From Enchytraeus crypticus (lineage: Eukaryota > Annelida > Clitellata > Enchytraeida > Enchytraeidae), in assembly GCA_905160935.1 (NCBI GenBank), contig CAJHZI010000505.1, positions 993,501 through 1,057,500 of the forward strand: 64,000 nt of DNA. Direction: 5' to 3'. The position numbers and the translations under genes are program-made. A model generated the notes under the pieces. That model searched no databases, was not told where the DNA came from, and worked only from the letters and a program-made list of their open reading frames with translations. The stretch's first letter is position 1, and each line of letters opens with the position of its first letter. Below are positions 1-11,053 of this stretch, one piece after another.

Positions 1-304
1 ACAGAAATAATCCATTAAAGCAATGCGCATACTTTTCAAAAACAATTTCAAAGTTACCACTATAAAGTCAGCTTTTGGAATAGGCCTACTGAAGATTGCC
101 ATGAATTATTGATAGTAATTACTCTTCTGCTATAAAACGGTTTATTTATTCTAATTTACAAACTTGAAACTGACATACAGAAATAGACATCCGATAGAAT
201 TTTTCGTATTGCAGTAGAGATATTTTACTTGTAAATATTCAGCATAAAATTAGAAAATAGGATAAATATGTATTTCTTACGCAATTTCATCTTTCAAAAT
301 ATCT

Positions 305-390
305 GAGTGCTCATCCATGATCTGAACTCCCTACATACTGGTTCGCAGTCAAACACTAACTGATTTGGCCAGTAGGATCATCCAGTTAAT
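305..390 (-). mobile_element. Family-A SINE fragment
   Basis: On the minus strand: ...GACTGCGAACCAGTATGTAGGGAGTTCAGATC, matching the core of family A (GACCGCGGATCAGTATGTGC then a B-box-like GGTTCAAATC). Diverged. Confidence 0.5.
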
Positions 391-492
391 ATCATCCATG
401 TATTTTGATTTATAAAATCAAAAAAAGAGAAGGTACTGATTTACAAAAATGTGAAAAGTTAAACTGAATTGGTAACAATGTACGGTTCTAAC

Positions 493-631
493 CCTCAAGG
501 TCAGGCCTGACGTCGTGAACTGTGAGACGGTCTAGAGCAATGGGCTGACGATGAACCACGAACACCGCGCCATCTGTCCTACCCTTCGTCGTCGAGTAGG
601 GATTGCTCGTCGATTCTGATGGATTTAATTT
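493..631 (-). CDS. RhoGEF exon: middle of PH domain
   Basis: 139-nt exon. The acceptor is TTTCAG before base 631 and the donor is GTTAGA after 493. It starts in phase 0, matching the end of the exon at 1840-1922, and ends in phase 1 just before an in-frame TAG. It encodes 46 residues: a polar loop (KLNPSES...) and then the PH strands VFVVHRQPIALDRLTVHDV, typical of the PLEKHG PH domain. This is the last exon I can find; the next one should start with two bases completing a codon and lies left of the window. The donor GTTAGA is weak, so the exact 3' border is less certain than the reading frame. Confidence 0.8.
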
Positions 632-934
632 CTGAAAGTCGCAAAAATGGTAACTCGATCATTTATTTTGATTTTTTGTTTTTATTAATATTAATATTAT
701 GATTATTATTATTATTATATCCGCAGATGATCTTGGACTGAGTGGAGATACCCTGTAGGACGTGGACAACCGGGTGTGTCCCGGATCTATATTAGATAGA
801 CAGGACGAAGAGGCAGAGCGAAGGAGTGGAGTGGTGGTGTAGGGATATCTTCCTTTAATCGGTACGCCATTGTCAACTAATAATAATAATAATTATTATT
901 ATTAATATTATTATTATTCCGCATATTTACACAC

Positions 935-1165
935 ATGACATACCACATTTGCTACAAAGTTTCCTTTCTCAGTTGCTGTTTTTTGTAGTTTCGTTATTTC
1001 CTCCCTTTCCTCTCCACGGTTATTAGTAATCGCTGCCTTTGTTGGCGCTCCAATAGCAGTCGGCGCGGCTTTAGAATAACCTCCAACACCCTGGAGATTA
1101 TTTACACTCGAACCTGTCGACACTCGGTCTTCCAAAGTGGTTGCCCACAAAGTACTAATCGCGCG
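935..1165 (+). repeat. Family-F dispersed repeat
   Basis: Aligns with 57780-58000 (reverse strand) and 54020-54130: TCTCCACGGTTATTAGTAATCG, GCCTTTGTTGG, CAGTCGGCGCGG and ACACTCGGTCTTCCAAAGTGG. The plus-strand frame reads LLVIAAFVGAPIAVGAALE-stop. Confidence 0.65.
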
Positions 1166-1620
1166 TAATGTGGTTTTCCTTCGTTCAATTTAAGCGCAGC
1201 TTTAACGGAGTGCTCTAAATCCCCTCTCCAAAGACTTTGATCTTTGCTTCTATGATCTTTGCTTCCAATGTTGCAGTGAATGATTAGTTCTTTTTGTGGG
1301 CATGAAACCAGTTGCTATTGAGACTGATTCTGATGTTATCGTCTTCGTTATTCATGCACCAAGTGGCGATGCGGAAAAAGTGCAATTCGCTAATAGTTAT
1401 CATATTTGTTTTTCTGAAATGTATATTAATGATACACCAATAAATTTCAGAAAAGATTGCTCCTATTATTTCTGGCGATCGTCTTATTCGTATTTTACTC
1501 GATATTCTATATGAATAAATCAGCATTATAAGCTTTGTTTTTAACAAACGATATTGTTAGAAGCTATATATCCCACATATATACTATATTACTACATATA
1601 TATATATATATATATAAGCT

Positions 1621-1731
1621 AATGTTAACGTCAGTTTCCTCACCCGGGATTTGAACCTCGCACATACTGATCTGCAGTCGAGTATCTTACCGACATCGCC
1701 ACTGGCCGGAGCCAGTGGTGATGTCGGTAAA
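1621..1731 (-). mobile_element. Family-A tRNA-derived SINE with terminal snap-back hairpin
   Basis: On the minus strand it has an A-box-like ATGTCGGTAAGATACTCGAC region and the B box GGTTCAAATCCC, followed by GAGGAAACTGACGTTAACATT. The 5' end carries a 20-bp inverted repeat (1687-1706 against 1711-1730) with a CGGA loop. Confidence 0.75.
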
Positions 1732-1839
1732 TGAATATATATAAATATATATTCATACTAGATATTTACTATACTATACATATGAAACTATTACCGTAAA
1801 CCAAACCACATAAATAAATGTGAAACATTTGACAAAAAC

Positions 1840-1922
1840 CTTTCGTGGATGTTTCTTTACTTTGGTCAGCAGAACCATATCATCAAAGAGGAACATATAC
1901 ATCGCGACAGCTTTTGAGATTT
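1840..1922 (-). CDS. RhoGEF exon: PH domain beta strands 3-4
   Basis: 83-nt exon with a strong acceptor (AATTTTCAG) and donor AAG|GTTTTT. It starts by completing a codon left by the exon at 2112-2205 (phase 1) and ends in phase 0. It encodes MYMFLFDDMVLLTKVKKHPRK, the diagnostic hydrophobic strands of a PH domain following a DH domain. The donor is unusual beyond GT, but the next exon (493-631) begins in the required phase and continues the family sequence, which supports it. Confidence 0.88.
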
Positions 1923-2111
1923 CTGAAAATTAAAATAAAAACGTAAAACGTAAAATAAACTTTAAATCTCTTTCGATTTGTTTTTATTCAAGAATGAAAT
2001 AATTTAACTGTTATAATAAATGTGAGTTACAAAAGCATAAAATAGGAACATTATTAGCACCCATTAGTAAAAGAAGGTTACATAAAATTCGAAAGTAACT
2101 TGCTGTATTAC

Positions 2112-2205
2112 CGAGCAAGGTTACGGAGCCCTCGTGCAAAAGACGTCTGTTGTGATTGGTTAGAAGTCTTTCACACGGCTGACGACTTAGAGTACCCCTC
2201 AGAAA
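2112..2205 (-). CDS. RhoGEF exon: DH-PH linker and start of PH domain
   Basis: 94-nt exon, acceptor GAGCAG, donor GTAATA, phase 0 to 1. It encodes FLRGTLSRQPCERLL and RRLLHEGSVTLL. The HEGSVTLL segment is the first PH strand. FLRGTL directly continues FIPD of the upstream exon, as in related proteins. An (AATCAATTA)-type repeat array of about 250 bases sits directly upstream of the acceptor, at 2217-2470. Confidence 0.88.
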
Positions 2206-2216
2206 CTGCTCAACAA

Positions 2217-2470
2217 CATCACCAATTACTTACTAATCATTCAATTGTAATCAAATAACCAATCAATGACTAATAAATCAATTACAGTGAAATTACCAAA
2301 TCAATTACTAGTCAATCAATTATTGCCAAATCATCAATCAATCACTAATCAACCAATTACAGTCGAATTATCAATCAATTACTTATCAATCAATTAAGAT
2401 CAAACCATCGCTCAATTACTAATCAATCAGTTACAATAAAATCTCCAATTAAGTACTAACATCAAATGTG
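2217..2470. repeat. AATCAATTA-type array next to a RhoGEF exon acceptor
   Basis: Degenerate CAATCAATTACTAATCAATC units immediately upstream (minus-strand sense) of the acceptor at 2206. Confidence 0.8.
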
Positions 2471-2497
2471 TCAAATGGGCAAACGTTAAAGCAAATG

Positions 2498-2690
2498 TAA
2501 AATGTGCAGCCGTCACGATATCTACCATTTTAAATTGCACGTGTGTGAACCGCTAGACAGTTTTGCCCATCCTTTTTTTACAGATTATCCGAGAGTCCGG
2601 GAATTGATTCCTGTGTTAGCTCCACTGGGAATCAAATCTACGGGAATTCTACTGATGCAGAATCGGTATTGGAAAATTTTGTGACTTTTC
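2498..2690 (-). mobile_element. Family-C repeat (tRNA-like SINE)
   Basis: Shares ATCTACCATTTTAAAT, GTGAACCGCTAGACAGTTT and a B-box-like GGGAATCAAATCT with 12605-12815 and 37838-38035. Confidence 0.55.
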
Positions 2691-3026
2691 AACTAAAATA
2701 TATTAATTAGGCCTAATCAGTAATTATGCCTATATTATATAACCATAGTCTGCATTTAACTTTTTACTGTAGTATTATTTAGTGTTAATGCTCTTCTACT
2801 TTATTTTTATAAACATTTCGCGCTGTATGTACGTTTAAATTTGTGTGTCTGATAGGTGATCAACTTGATGGGGTAGTAGGGGTACTACTGTGTGTACCCA
2901 CATTGACGGCCTGTATTATATGGATATGTGTTGCCGTACGTGCTAATTATGATAAAATGAACGTAGTTTTTCTCCATCCCCTTGCTCGACATATATTCCA
3001 TGTAGTCATCTTTATAAAGAACTTAC

Positions 3027-3142
3027 ATCTGGTATAAAAGCTCGAGGTTCGAGTTCAGTTATTGGCCTCCATATGATCTGCTGCTGAATTTCTTGCACTC
3101 GTTCATAGTTCTTCAGCCAAATCATCTTAGCCTCGAGGTTTT
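3027..3142 (-). CDS. RhoGEF exon: end of DH domain and linker helix
   Basis: 116-nt exon with a perfect donor (GAT|GTAAGT). The acceptor is TTTAAG, with A instead of C/T at -3. It begins with two bases completing a codon and ends in phase 0. It encodes NLEAKMIWLKNYERVQEIQ and IIWRPITELEPRAFIPD, matching the final DH helix and the linker into the PH domain in PLEKHG-like proteins. Confidence 0.87.
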
Positions 3143-3239
3143 CTTAAACATACCAAGTATATGAACATAACTAAAATTGTAAGTATATTCAAAATTTCAA
3201 AATTAATAATATTCGAATACTATAAATGTAAAATGTATT

Positions 3240-3241
3240 CA

Positions 3242-3298
<57 letters not shown>

Positions 3299-3327
3299 GA
3301 TATAATATATTTATAATACATATATTA

Positions 3328-3378
<51 letters not shown>

Positions 3379-3475
3379 TGTACATTGTACATATATATAG
3401 GCCTATATACATACATAAATATATATACATCATAGTGTTTATTTATATTGTATACGTCCATATAGGCCTATATAA

Positions 3476-3549
<74 letters not shown>

Positions 3550-3660
3550 ATATATAGAGGAGAGAGAGAGAGAGATAAGATATTCATTCATTCAATATAT
3601 ATATTATTATATATATATATATGATATATTATCCTACATATATATTCTGTATATAATAAA
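3240..3660. repeat. Long AT-dinucleotide microsatellite cluster
   Basis: Three TA runs (3244-3292, 3331-3376, 3481-3556) with a GAGAGA run at 3556-3574. It explains the frame on the minus strand here. Confidence 0.95.
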
Positions 3661-4456
3661 ACAATTACCCATGTTCTACAGTTAAATATAAATGTACTGT
3701 ATATAATATACTGTCGGATACAACATATATATCACAATCTATAGCATTTATATAATCATAATAGAGCTTAGCCAATGTCATGAAATGAAGTTAAAGTACA
3801 TTAGGACATAGTTTTCGGTATTTATACAGTATTTCCAAAAAAAATTCTGAAATTAGACTTGACCATTAAAAAAAAGAATCTGCAATGCTATTCAATTGAT
3901 AATTCTGAGACATACATGACGGTGTGTAGAAACTTCAACTTAATAGTTTACATAACTAGTTATAATGCAGACGTTAGGAGATAAACAAATTATTGTAAAT
4001 AATACTTCAAACGATGAAGTGCTTATTCAAAGTGATAGAGATAAATATTAAGGCATAGAAGAAAAGTCATTTAAATATTTAATTCATGAAAGAAAAATGG
4101 ATAGGCAGTATGAGGGATGAAAGATTGTAAAGGAATTGCGAAGAAGCGAGTTAGGGAAAGACCGAAACGTGGTTAATATATGATTTGATAAGCGCTGTGT
4201 GGTTATGAAAAGGAAAACCGACAGAAAAAAAATTGAGAGAATACTATTAGACCACTAACTGCACATTATAATACCTTTATCAACCTTTCTTTAGATATCA
4301 ACATAGTTGATCATTTCACTATAATGCTTATGTACTGTACTTTTAGTCCCACACAGTCTATAATAAGCAGTAACAGCGGCCATGAAAAAGTCACTTTACA
4401 AAATGTCAAAAAGATAAAATTCGAGTTTGTGTGAACGGATTGTTTTTGTTACATAC

Positions 4457-4628
4457 GTCGTGAGGTTCGAGTTTCTGTAAACGATTCGGTTAGGTGTTGT
4501 GCTCTACAGGATTGCCGTGTAGGTCTGATGTTGTTAGAGCAGAGGAACCCTTTGTGCGTGCTGAATTGGACAGATCAGTAGGATCCGTTAACTGCAGCCT
4601 AGGACACCTTTCATCTTGGACTACACCA
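4457..4628 (-). pseudogene. RhoGEF exon carrying DH conserved region 3, frame broken in this sequence
   Basis: 172-nt exon-like block. The acceptor TTATTTAG and the strong donor GTATGT give the phases (0 in, 1 out) needed by both neighbours. It shows clear family signatures, but in three different frames: WC then VQDERCPRLQLTD, then LLICPIQHAQRVPLL, then NNIRPTRQS to LTESFTETRTSR. Moving between them requires skipping one base near 4622, one near 4584 and one near 4538. Three single-base insertions leave the exon length compatible with its neighbours. Read straight through, it stops after five codons. Either the locus is damaged, the assembly has base errors here, or this part of the exon is not as I interpret it. 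I give no corrected protein. Confidence 0.7.
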
Positions 4629-4631
4629 CTA

Positions 4632-4750
4632 AATAATCAATCATCAATCAATATAGATTATCATCGACTGTCCAGATCCATAAAACCGATTAATCATTCT
4701 CAATTTAACGTAAAAATACCAAATCATTCACGCAATTATTTAGTCAATTA
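4632..4750. repeat. AATCAATTA-type array next to the 4457-4628 exon acceptor
   Basis: AATAATCAATCATCAATCAATA and later TTAATCATTC, similar to 2217-2470. Confidence 0.65.
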
Positions 4751-5049
4751 AATCATTGTATTGAATAAGTTAAAACAACCCGATTGTTTAGGCTGAAATT
4801 ATCAGCTAATCTCTAATCTTAAGTTAGCTCATCCATATATCTGAAAATTGTCGTCATGGAGTTACATATACAAGGATTGATTAAAATATACAAGTAATCG
4901 GTAATATACATGTATTTACAATTACATTTATTGAATATACATTTAATTTTTATATACATGTCATGCTTGCTTCAAGTTCGCAACTGAAGAAGAATATTTA
5001 GAAAGAAGAATATGTAGCAAATTGAAACGGAATTTTGAAACAGTGTTAC

Positions 5050-5154
5050 CCTTTCGAATTCACAGACATCTGCATTTTTCGCAGCAGCTCGAGTATGTTT
5101 CAGCCTTGAGTAGTTCAGACAGTATTGTGATAAGACTTCGCCATCTCGCCGTAA
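5050..5154 (-). CDS. RhoGEF exon: DH domain, YCLNY helix
   Basis: 105-nt exon, acceptor GTTTGTCAG, donor AGG|GTAACA, phase 0 to 0. It encodes 35 residues including SQYCLNYSRL and CEFER. The Y-x-x-YC-x-N-Y pattern is characteristic of the helix between DH conserved regions 2 and 3. It is followed in phase by the damaged exon at 4457-4628. Confidence 0.87.
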
Positions 5155-5244
5155 CTGACAAACTAGAAAAGTGAAAATAGCATGTCAATTTAGTCCTATT
5201 AGCTATATCATATATAGATTCTTGAGTTTAGCATTAAAAAGCTG

Positions 5245-5325
5245 GTAAAGCTAAGGGTTAACGTCAGTTTCTTCACTTCAAAAGCGATTTTTGTCCGTGG
5301 CGGGCGGGAGAACAGGATTATCACA
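5245..5325 (-). mobile_element. Family-A SINE 3' fragment
   Basis: Contains AGGGTTAACGTCAGTTTCTTCAC and a diverged GTGGCGGGCGGGAGAACAGGAT; the family-A head is missing. Confidence 0.5.
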
Positions 5326-5339
5326 AACTTCCCTTGAAT

Positions 5340-5625
5340 ACAGTCAAACTTGGATCGGGATATGAACAGCCGTCCTTCACTGCTCACTTACCATACCATA
5401 TCATCTGTCAATCACTATATTCTCTTCCGTTCGTTTGGGAATTATCTTTTGTAGCCGATGTTGGAGCCTAGCGTCACCAACCGAATGCAAATTTCTGTGG
5501 GGAGTTGTATCTTCGTGCTTTTAGTCGCTGGTACGATAGGGGGTACGCGGTGGCTTATTCTTCCAACAATCCGTTGTCAATTCTTAAAACAATCCGAAAC
5601 ACACACGGGTTGTACTTAGACTAGT
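5340..5625. repeat. Family-D dispersed repeat
   Basis: Shares with 22385 and 38628 the order GGGATATGAACAG, ACCATACCATATCAT, TTTTGTAGC, GGAGCCTAGCGTCACCAACC, CGAATGC and GGTGGCTTATTCTTCC. This is the most diverged copy. Confidence 0.55.
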
Positions 5626-6734
5626 TAAATGTTCACAATGTTGGAGGGTTTTTGCTAACATAAACCAAATCACTGGCCAAATGCACAGTATGAAATCTAG
5701 CTGAGCTGATCATGAGCTGGGGATCATTGAGTAAAAATCCTCGGAGATGAATTGAGAGATAAATTAAAATTATTTTAAAATGATTAAACCTTTTATAATA
5801 AAAGAGTGTTTGTAATTAAGTGTAGTTATCATCAATCTTGCGCGGAAGCTTTAATGCTTCCAACTTGCTTTTACAATGAGTCCGTGATTTGTTGGCAAAG
5901 TGGTCGGACAGGGGACCAATAATGTAGGGTTCAAGCTAAAGTCTGCCGTCACGACATGGTGTCGAGCAGAAGATAGAACGCTAAATTTTACTTTTATTTT
6001 CTATGTAGCTACCAAGAAAAAAGTGAAGAAGGCATGCAGTAGAGACTTCAGTCAATAGTTATAATTTCGCAGACAGCCGGACAAATATACTTAGAGAAAT
6101 TAGATATTTGATGGATCAACTTGTTGATCAACAATTAAGAACTAGGATGTTTTGCAATTGAAAGAATAATAAGCAGTGAAATATAGATATTATGGAGAGA
6201 GAGAGGAGAGATGATGTTCAAGTCAATCAATTCGAAAAAAAAAAAAATAAAAACTACTAATGTGGAATTTACGATCACCAACCAGCTCTTAGAGATAATT
6301 AGGTGTCAATATTCATCATATGAAAATGATCTATAAATGGTAGTCATAATAAAACTATGCTGTCTCAGGTATAATTGCCATTGATGGTTACATAGTCATC
6401 AGAATCTACTCGACGGATTTCTCCAATTGTTACACTGATCAGCACAATCTCTACATTAGTTTATAGACGGATGAACTGGTCTTAGCGTCGGGACGATTTA
6501 GCGTCGGGTTCGGCTCAGGCTATAATCCTATAGATCCACCAATAGGGTGATCAAGCATATCCTAATAACTAGTCCTTCAAACAGCAATTAACATGATAAA
6601 TATAAATAATAAAAAATATTAAGGTTTACGTCCGATTCCTCTACAAGATGCTGTAAGGGAACTTAGATAACTTACAACGATAAATAATAATTAGCCTGCA
6701 TTCTATAGGCGGAATTTGAAATTATTTAAGTATC

Positions 6735-7005
6735 TTTCTCTCTCTCTCTTAGTGGACTGCCTACTGGCAGGTCCATGCTATAAATCGCATCTACTCATCT
6801 TTATCTGCCTTCTTTCTCTTCATGTCCGCATACGGGTGAATATTTAAATTATTTATAACATTCCTCTTGATGTAGCCTACCATTATTCTGGGGGATTCTG
6901 CTCATGATGAGGTGGGTCACCTATGCCTTCCTCGGTTTCGACTAACATTTACTGGGCAGGGGCGTCATTCCCTGAGAAAACAATCCCTTACTACTTATTA
7001 ATTTT
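6735..7005 (-). repeat. Family-B repeat (LINE tail type)
   Basis: GGACTGCCTACTGGCAGGTCC, CATGTCCGCATACGGGTGAA, CATTCCTCTTGATG and GCCTATGCCTTCCTCGGTTT-like segments, matching 25545-25775 and 58695-58920 in reverse orientation. It lies between the RhoGEF exons at 7026 and 5154. Confidence 0.6.
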
Positions 7006-7025
7006 ATCAAGTGAAATAGATTTAC

Positions 7026-7127
7026 CCGACGTAAGCCTTTCAGAAGCACGTCCGTACGACCGAAGTCAGATACCCTGTGATCCTTTAATAGCAGCGATAT
7101 GAAGTCTCGACTAAATGTGTAGCTCAC
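7026..7127 (-). CDS. RhoGEF exon: DH domain, helix after NLDEL
   Basis: 102-nt exon, acceptor GCTCGTCAG, donor CGG|GTAAAT, phase 0 to 0. It encodes VSYTFSRDFISLLLKDHRV and a second helix DVLLKGLRR. The first residues continue NLDELCY of the upstream exon, giving the NLDEL-x-x-xSxxF pattern of DH domains. A family-B repeat ends about 20 bases past its donor. Confidence 0.87.
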
Positions 7128-7324
7128 CTGACGAGCATCAGCATACACAACAACACTTACAAAGTCTGTGCTAGGTATTTGAAATAAATGTCATCAATAT
7201 CGATGAGAAATTGTTTTATAATAAGGAGACTTAGCTACATTTGTAGTTGAAGAAACTAGGTAATTTTATTGCAATGATTTCTGTTTAGTATATGAATTGG
7301 TAATTTGGTTACTCAAGGAAGGCG

Positions 7325-7715
7325 GATATCAGGAAACTAGAAGCGTTTAGAATTCAAATATGAGGAAGAATGGAAAAGATTCGCTGGTCTAGAAATATTA
7401 CCAATAAAGAAATGCTGGAGAGGGTTGGTGTTTTAGTCAGTTGATAAGTGCACTAATAAATAGGAACAAGAGCTGAATATGACACATTCAAAAGGGGGGG
7501 GGGGATTATTTACTAAATGAGGCCATAGAAGGAAGAATGAAAGGAAATAGAAGTAGACAAATTTGGAATGCTAGCTGATTTAAAAATTAATTCATATGAC
7601 GACATGAAACGAAAAATGGGACACATAGAAGAGTAACACGAATAATGAGACACAGAGAAGAGTAGAAGCGTTATATACCACGAACCTGCCAATAGGCAGT
7701 ATGATAAGAGAAAAA
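7325..7715 (+). mobile_element. LINE 3' remnant, plus orientation
   Basis: Encodes a decayed MEKIRWSRNITNKEMLERVG segment, the typical C-terminal end of the endonuclease-RT LINE, and ends with the family-B tail containing CGAACCTGCCAATAGGCAG. A poly-G run lies at 7494-7504. Confidence 0.6.
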
Positions 7716-7719
7716 GATC

Positions 7720-7755
<36 letters not shown>

Positions 7756-7799
7756 AAGATAAATTGGTAACTCCAATTTTACACAGAGTTATGAAACTC

Positions 7800-8918
7800 A
7801 ATTTAATAATCAATAATAACAACAATTAGAGTGCTACAGTCAACAATGACAACATCGAGTACTATTGAGACAAAATCAAGCCGCGCGAGCAAGAAAAGGA
7901 GGTCCAAAAACGGTGCAAATTCCAAAATCTACAAATTCAGTCCAAAGTAAAGGGAGTTAAAGAAAAGGTGGTTTAGGCGCAGGTCGCTGCTCATGGACAC
8001 TGGATGGAAAAGAGAGATGGAAAAGATAGGTCTTCAACTGCTTATGGAACTGCTCATAGGAAAGCAAAGGCTGATGTGATTCAAATGAAGATTTCCGAAG
8101 ATTGGATGGAAGAGAATTCCAGATCTGAGGTGCAGCATGCTGGAAAGAACGATTAGATAGCTTAGAGCGTGAAGGTAACCTAGGTCTCACAAGAGTAATT
8201 AACTTAGAAGACCGAGTAACAGCAGGCTGCATCACTTTAATCAAGTGAGACATACAAGTTTGTCCAGGGATGGTGATGGACTTATAGGTTAACGAAGCTG
8301 TTTTGTAAATGATACGCTCTTTAATCTTTAGCCAGTGCAAAGACTTCAAAATAGGAGTAACATGTGAGTACTTGGAACTACAAAAAATTGCTCGTGCAAG
8401 AGAATTCTGAACAAACTGCAACCGATCAATCTCACAGCCAGGGAGATTTAAAAACAGGGAATTGCAGTAGTCCAACTTCGATTGCACAAGAGCAGCACCA
8501 ATTGTAGCAGCTGTCTCACGTGACAAATATGGACGTATTCGACGAAGATCTCGGATATAAAAGAAACATGCTTGTGAAGTATTAGTTATGTGTTCGTGGA
8601 AGGTTAGGTGTTTATCAAGGATAACACCGAGATTTCTCACAGAAGAAACAGGTGATGTTTTAATACCCGAAGATAACGAAAGAGTTTTCCCATTCAGCTT
8701 CAGAAGCTGTTGAGGTGTCCCGACCAACAAGAACTCAGTCTTAGATGAATTTAGTGTCAAGAAATTAGCAGGCATCCAAGAGGATATAGACTGAAAACTT
8801 TGTTGCAGGAGGGTTTCAGCATTAGAATAGGAGTTAGGGGTGAAACAAGTGTACATTTGAGTGTCATCAGCATACAGTTCATGATCAAGAGAATGAGAAG
8901 AGATTAGAGTGCTTATTT
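7800..8918 (-). mobile_element. 5'-truncated LINE: C-terminal half of reverse transcriptase plus 3' UTR
   Basis: A continuous frame from about 8915 to 7957 encodes ELYADDTQMYTC at its start (the RT catalytic YADD motif), then LNSSKTEFLLVG, NLGVILDKHLTF, KLDYCNSLF, LHWLKIKERI and QIWNSLP, and ends in PAPKPPFL-stop. These are the C-terminal RT and thumb motifs of jockey/CR1/L2-like non-LTR elements. A stop directly upstream of the YADD region and the lack of the rest of ORF2 indicate 5' truncation. The frame is intact over about 315 codons, so the insertion is fairly young. Its 3' UTR resembles 45345-45465. Confidence 0.87.
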
Positions 8919-9953
8919 AATCTTCGTTTCCGTGCCAATACATCTCTTATCCTCGACCCACGGGCGGGGATTCGAAGGAGAGGTCTCTAGCTTATCAGCC
9001 AACGTAATATAAATTAGGCCACCAGTCGGTATATTAACATTATAATAATATAATAAAAGTATATTTGACAATCTTCAATAAATAAGCGACAAAATCTATA
9101 CCACTTAGTGAATATTGAGTGTTTATTGCAGTAGGACAAGGATTTTACCGACAACAAAGAATCCAATTGTTAAAAAAATTGATTAGTTATTACTGAAACT
9201 TTGTAAATCGGTAATTTATAAAATTCGGTCTTTCATACCTTAGGGTCAAGTAATTAGAATAATCATTTTTATTGTCAATTGGCTACCTTAAAGAGTATAC
9301 TGAAAAATATTTCCTAAAATATATTTGATTTTACTAAATACGCAGGAAATGAAATATTTAAATTTTTGTCTTCAGGCATTACGATGCAGCACCTGACATT
9401 TACAAAATAGTTTCCGACATTGCTTGTGGTCGGATAAAAGAGATTAGCAAACGTGGTTATTCTAAATTTCAATAATTACACACATGTTGCCCAAGCACTG
9501 GCAACAACACAGCAGTGGAGAAATATAATTAAACATTATTTTTTATGATCCTACAAACATCACACCATGCATGGGTAATTTGGTAAACATAGGTAATAGG
9601 TATATGGCATAGACCTTACATAAGTATTATAACCTTTGTTACTATAATTCTATTAAGTTGAATTTAATATAATTTTAATATTGATTTTATATAAGTTGAG
9701 TCTATTTCGAAAATAAACCAATATTTTCTGAAGATTCCGAAGACTTAAAACTTTTAAACATTTTGGCCTATGTTGTTTTCCTTAGATCTATCAGGCCTAT
9801 GACAATAAAATCTAGGGAACGAAGTTTGTTACTAAGTGTTATTTTTAATTAAAATCGGTTTCATATACAAGCTTGCTTGCTTGAATGACTGATTCATTTA
9901 TTTCATTGACTGATTGATTGTTTGATTGATTGATTGAATAAATTATAACATAC

Positions 9954-10049
9954 ATAGCAGAGCTCGTCCAGGTTTCCAAAGAGATCTTGTGGCTCAGCAT
10001 ACATGAGATGACCTTCAACTTGAACTTTCTTCAAAGGTTCCATGAAGCA
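9954..10049 (-). CDS. RhoGEF exon: DH domain, LFGNLDEL segment
   Basis: 96-nt exon, acceptor AATTTAG, strong donor TAT|GTATGT, phase 0 to 0. It encodes CFMEPLKKVQVEGHLMYAEP and then DLFGNLDELCY. The LF-x-NLDEL motif is a hallmark of PLEKHG-type DH domains between conserved regions 1 and 2. A (TTGA)n array begins within 15 bases of the donor on the intron side. Confidence 0.9.
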
Positions 10050-10107
10050 CTAAATTATTAATTACAACAGTATAATAATTGAATCCTTCAATATAACGCT
10101 TAAGGCT

Positions 10108-10215
10108 AAATCCGGTTTGAAGTCAGTTTTACCTCTCAAAGGGATATCAGCCACGCGCGAACCCAGGATTTGAACCCAGCGTATAACAACTTGCAGTCGG
10201 AAATTAAATCAAAGC
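10108..10215 (-). mobile_element. Family-A SINE
   Basis: Contains GAACCCAGGATTTGAACCC (B box on minus) and the sequence around TTGCAGTCGG, diverged from the 10350 copy that lies 130 bases away in the opposite orientation. Confidence 0.65.
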
Positions 10216-10348
10216 TACAGCAGTCTAACCAATCATGAAATATAAATGTAAGCAATAGAAGAACACAACGGAGAAACGTAATTGATAACATTGCAAAAAA
10301 AGCAATTTATATAGGAAATCAAATGTTAGTAGTGAAAAGTGTTAGTAT

Positions 10349-10500
10349 TTTACCGACTTCGCCACTGGCTGGAGTCAGTGGCGAAGTCGGTAAGATACTC
10401 GACCGCGGATCAGTATGTGCGGGTTCAAATCCTGGGTTCACCCGTCAATGACATTGCTTTCGAGTGAGGAAACTGATGTTAACCTTAGCTTTACCTTACC
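10349..10500 (+). mobile_element. Family-A tRNA-derived SINE with terminal snap-back hairpin, best copy
   Basis: Hairpin arms 10350-10369 and 10374-10393 (TTACCGACTTCGCCACTG against CAGTGGCGAAGTCGGTAA) with TGGA in the loop. It continues with the A-box-like TGGCGAAGTCGG, GATACTCGACCGCGGATCAG, the B box GGTTCAAATCC, and a tail GAGTGAGGAAACTGATGTT. Pol III promoter boxes are therefore visible. Confidence 0.8.
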
Positions 10501-10928
10501 TTAGTAAATTAATTTTCAGTTAAAATTACCATTGAAATCACCTTCGATAGAAAACCGGAAGTTAAATCTTTATAGTTTATTTTTTATTTTTGTTAGTTTG
10601 TGTTTTGGTTATTTTTTATGCAGCAGCAATATTTACAGATGAGAATAAGCCATACGGGATCTATAAGATTAACGAGAAGAATCTTCATTGCGAAACTTCC
10701 AATTCATTGACAACAATATTATCTAGGCCATCTTCCTAATTTGTTTTCTTATGCTTGTACATGTGTGTGGCTATATTTCGAGAACTAAAAATTGTGTGAT
10801 AATTATTAAATTGCAAATGAATTTCCACTTATCAACCGCCAACAACGTCTTAATATATACGACATACATATAAGTGATTTCACATGTTTGAGATCTTTAA
10901 GATTATCTACCACGTACATGCATTTCTA

Positions 10929-11048
10929 TTAAATTGATTGACTAATAGATTGATTGCTTTATTAATTTGATTGATCGACTGATTGACTTATGGATAAATC
11001 CATCGATAGAGTGATAGATTGATTGATTGCTTGATTGATTGATTGATA
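10929..11048. repeat. TTGATTGA array next to the DH exon donor
   Basis: Repeated GATTGATTGA units ending a few bases from the donor at 11053. Confidence 0.8.
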
Positions 11049-11053
11049 CACAC

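Noticed and set aside
3243..3461. 72-codon minus-strand frame of I/Y repeats
   Set aside because: Translation of TA microsatellite; the same applies to frames at 18.5, 35.1, 54.8 and 62.9 kb.
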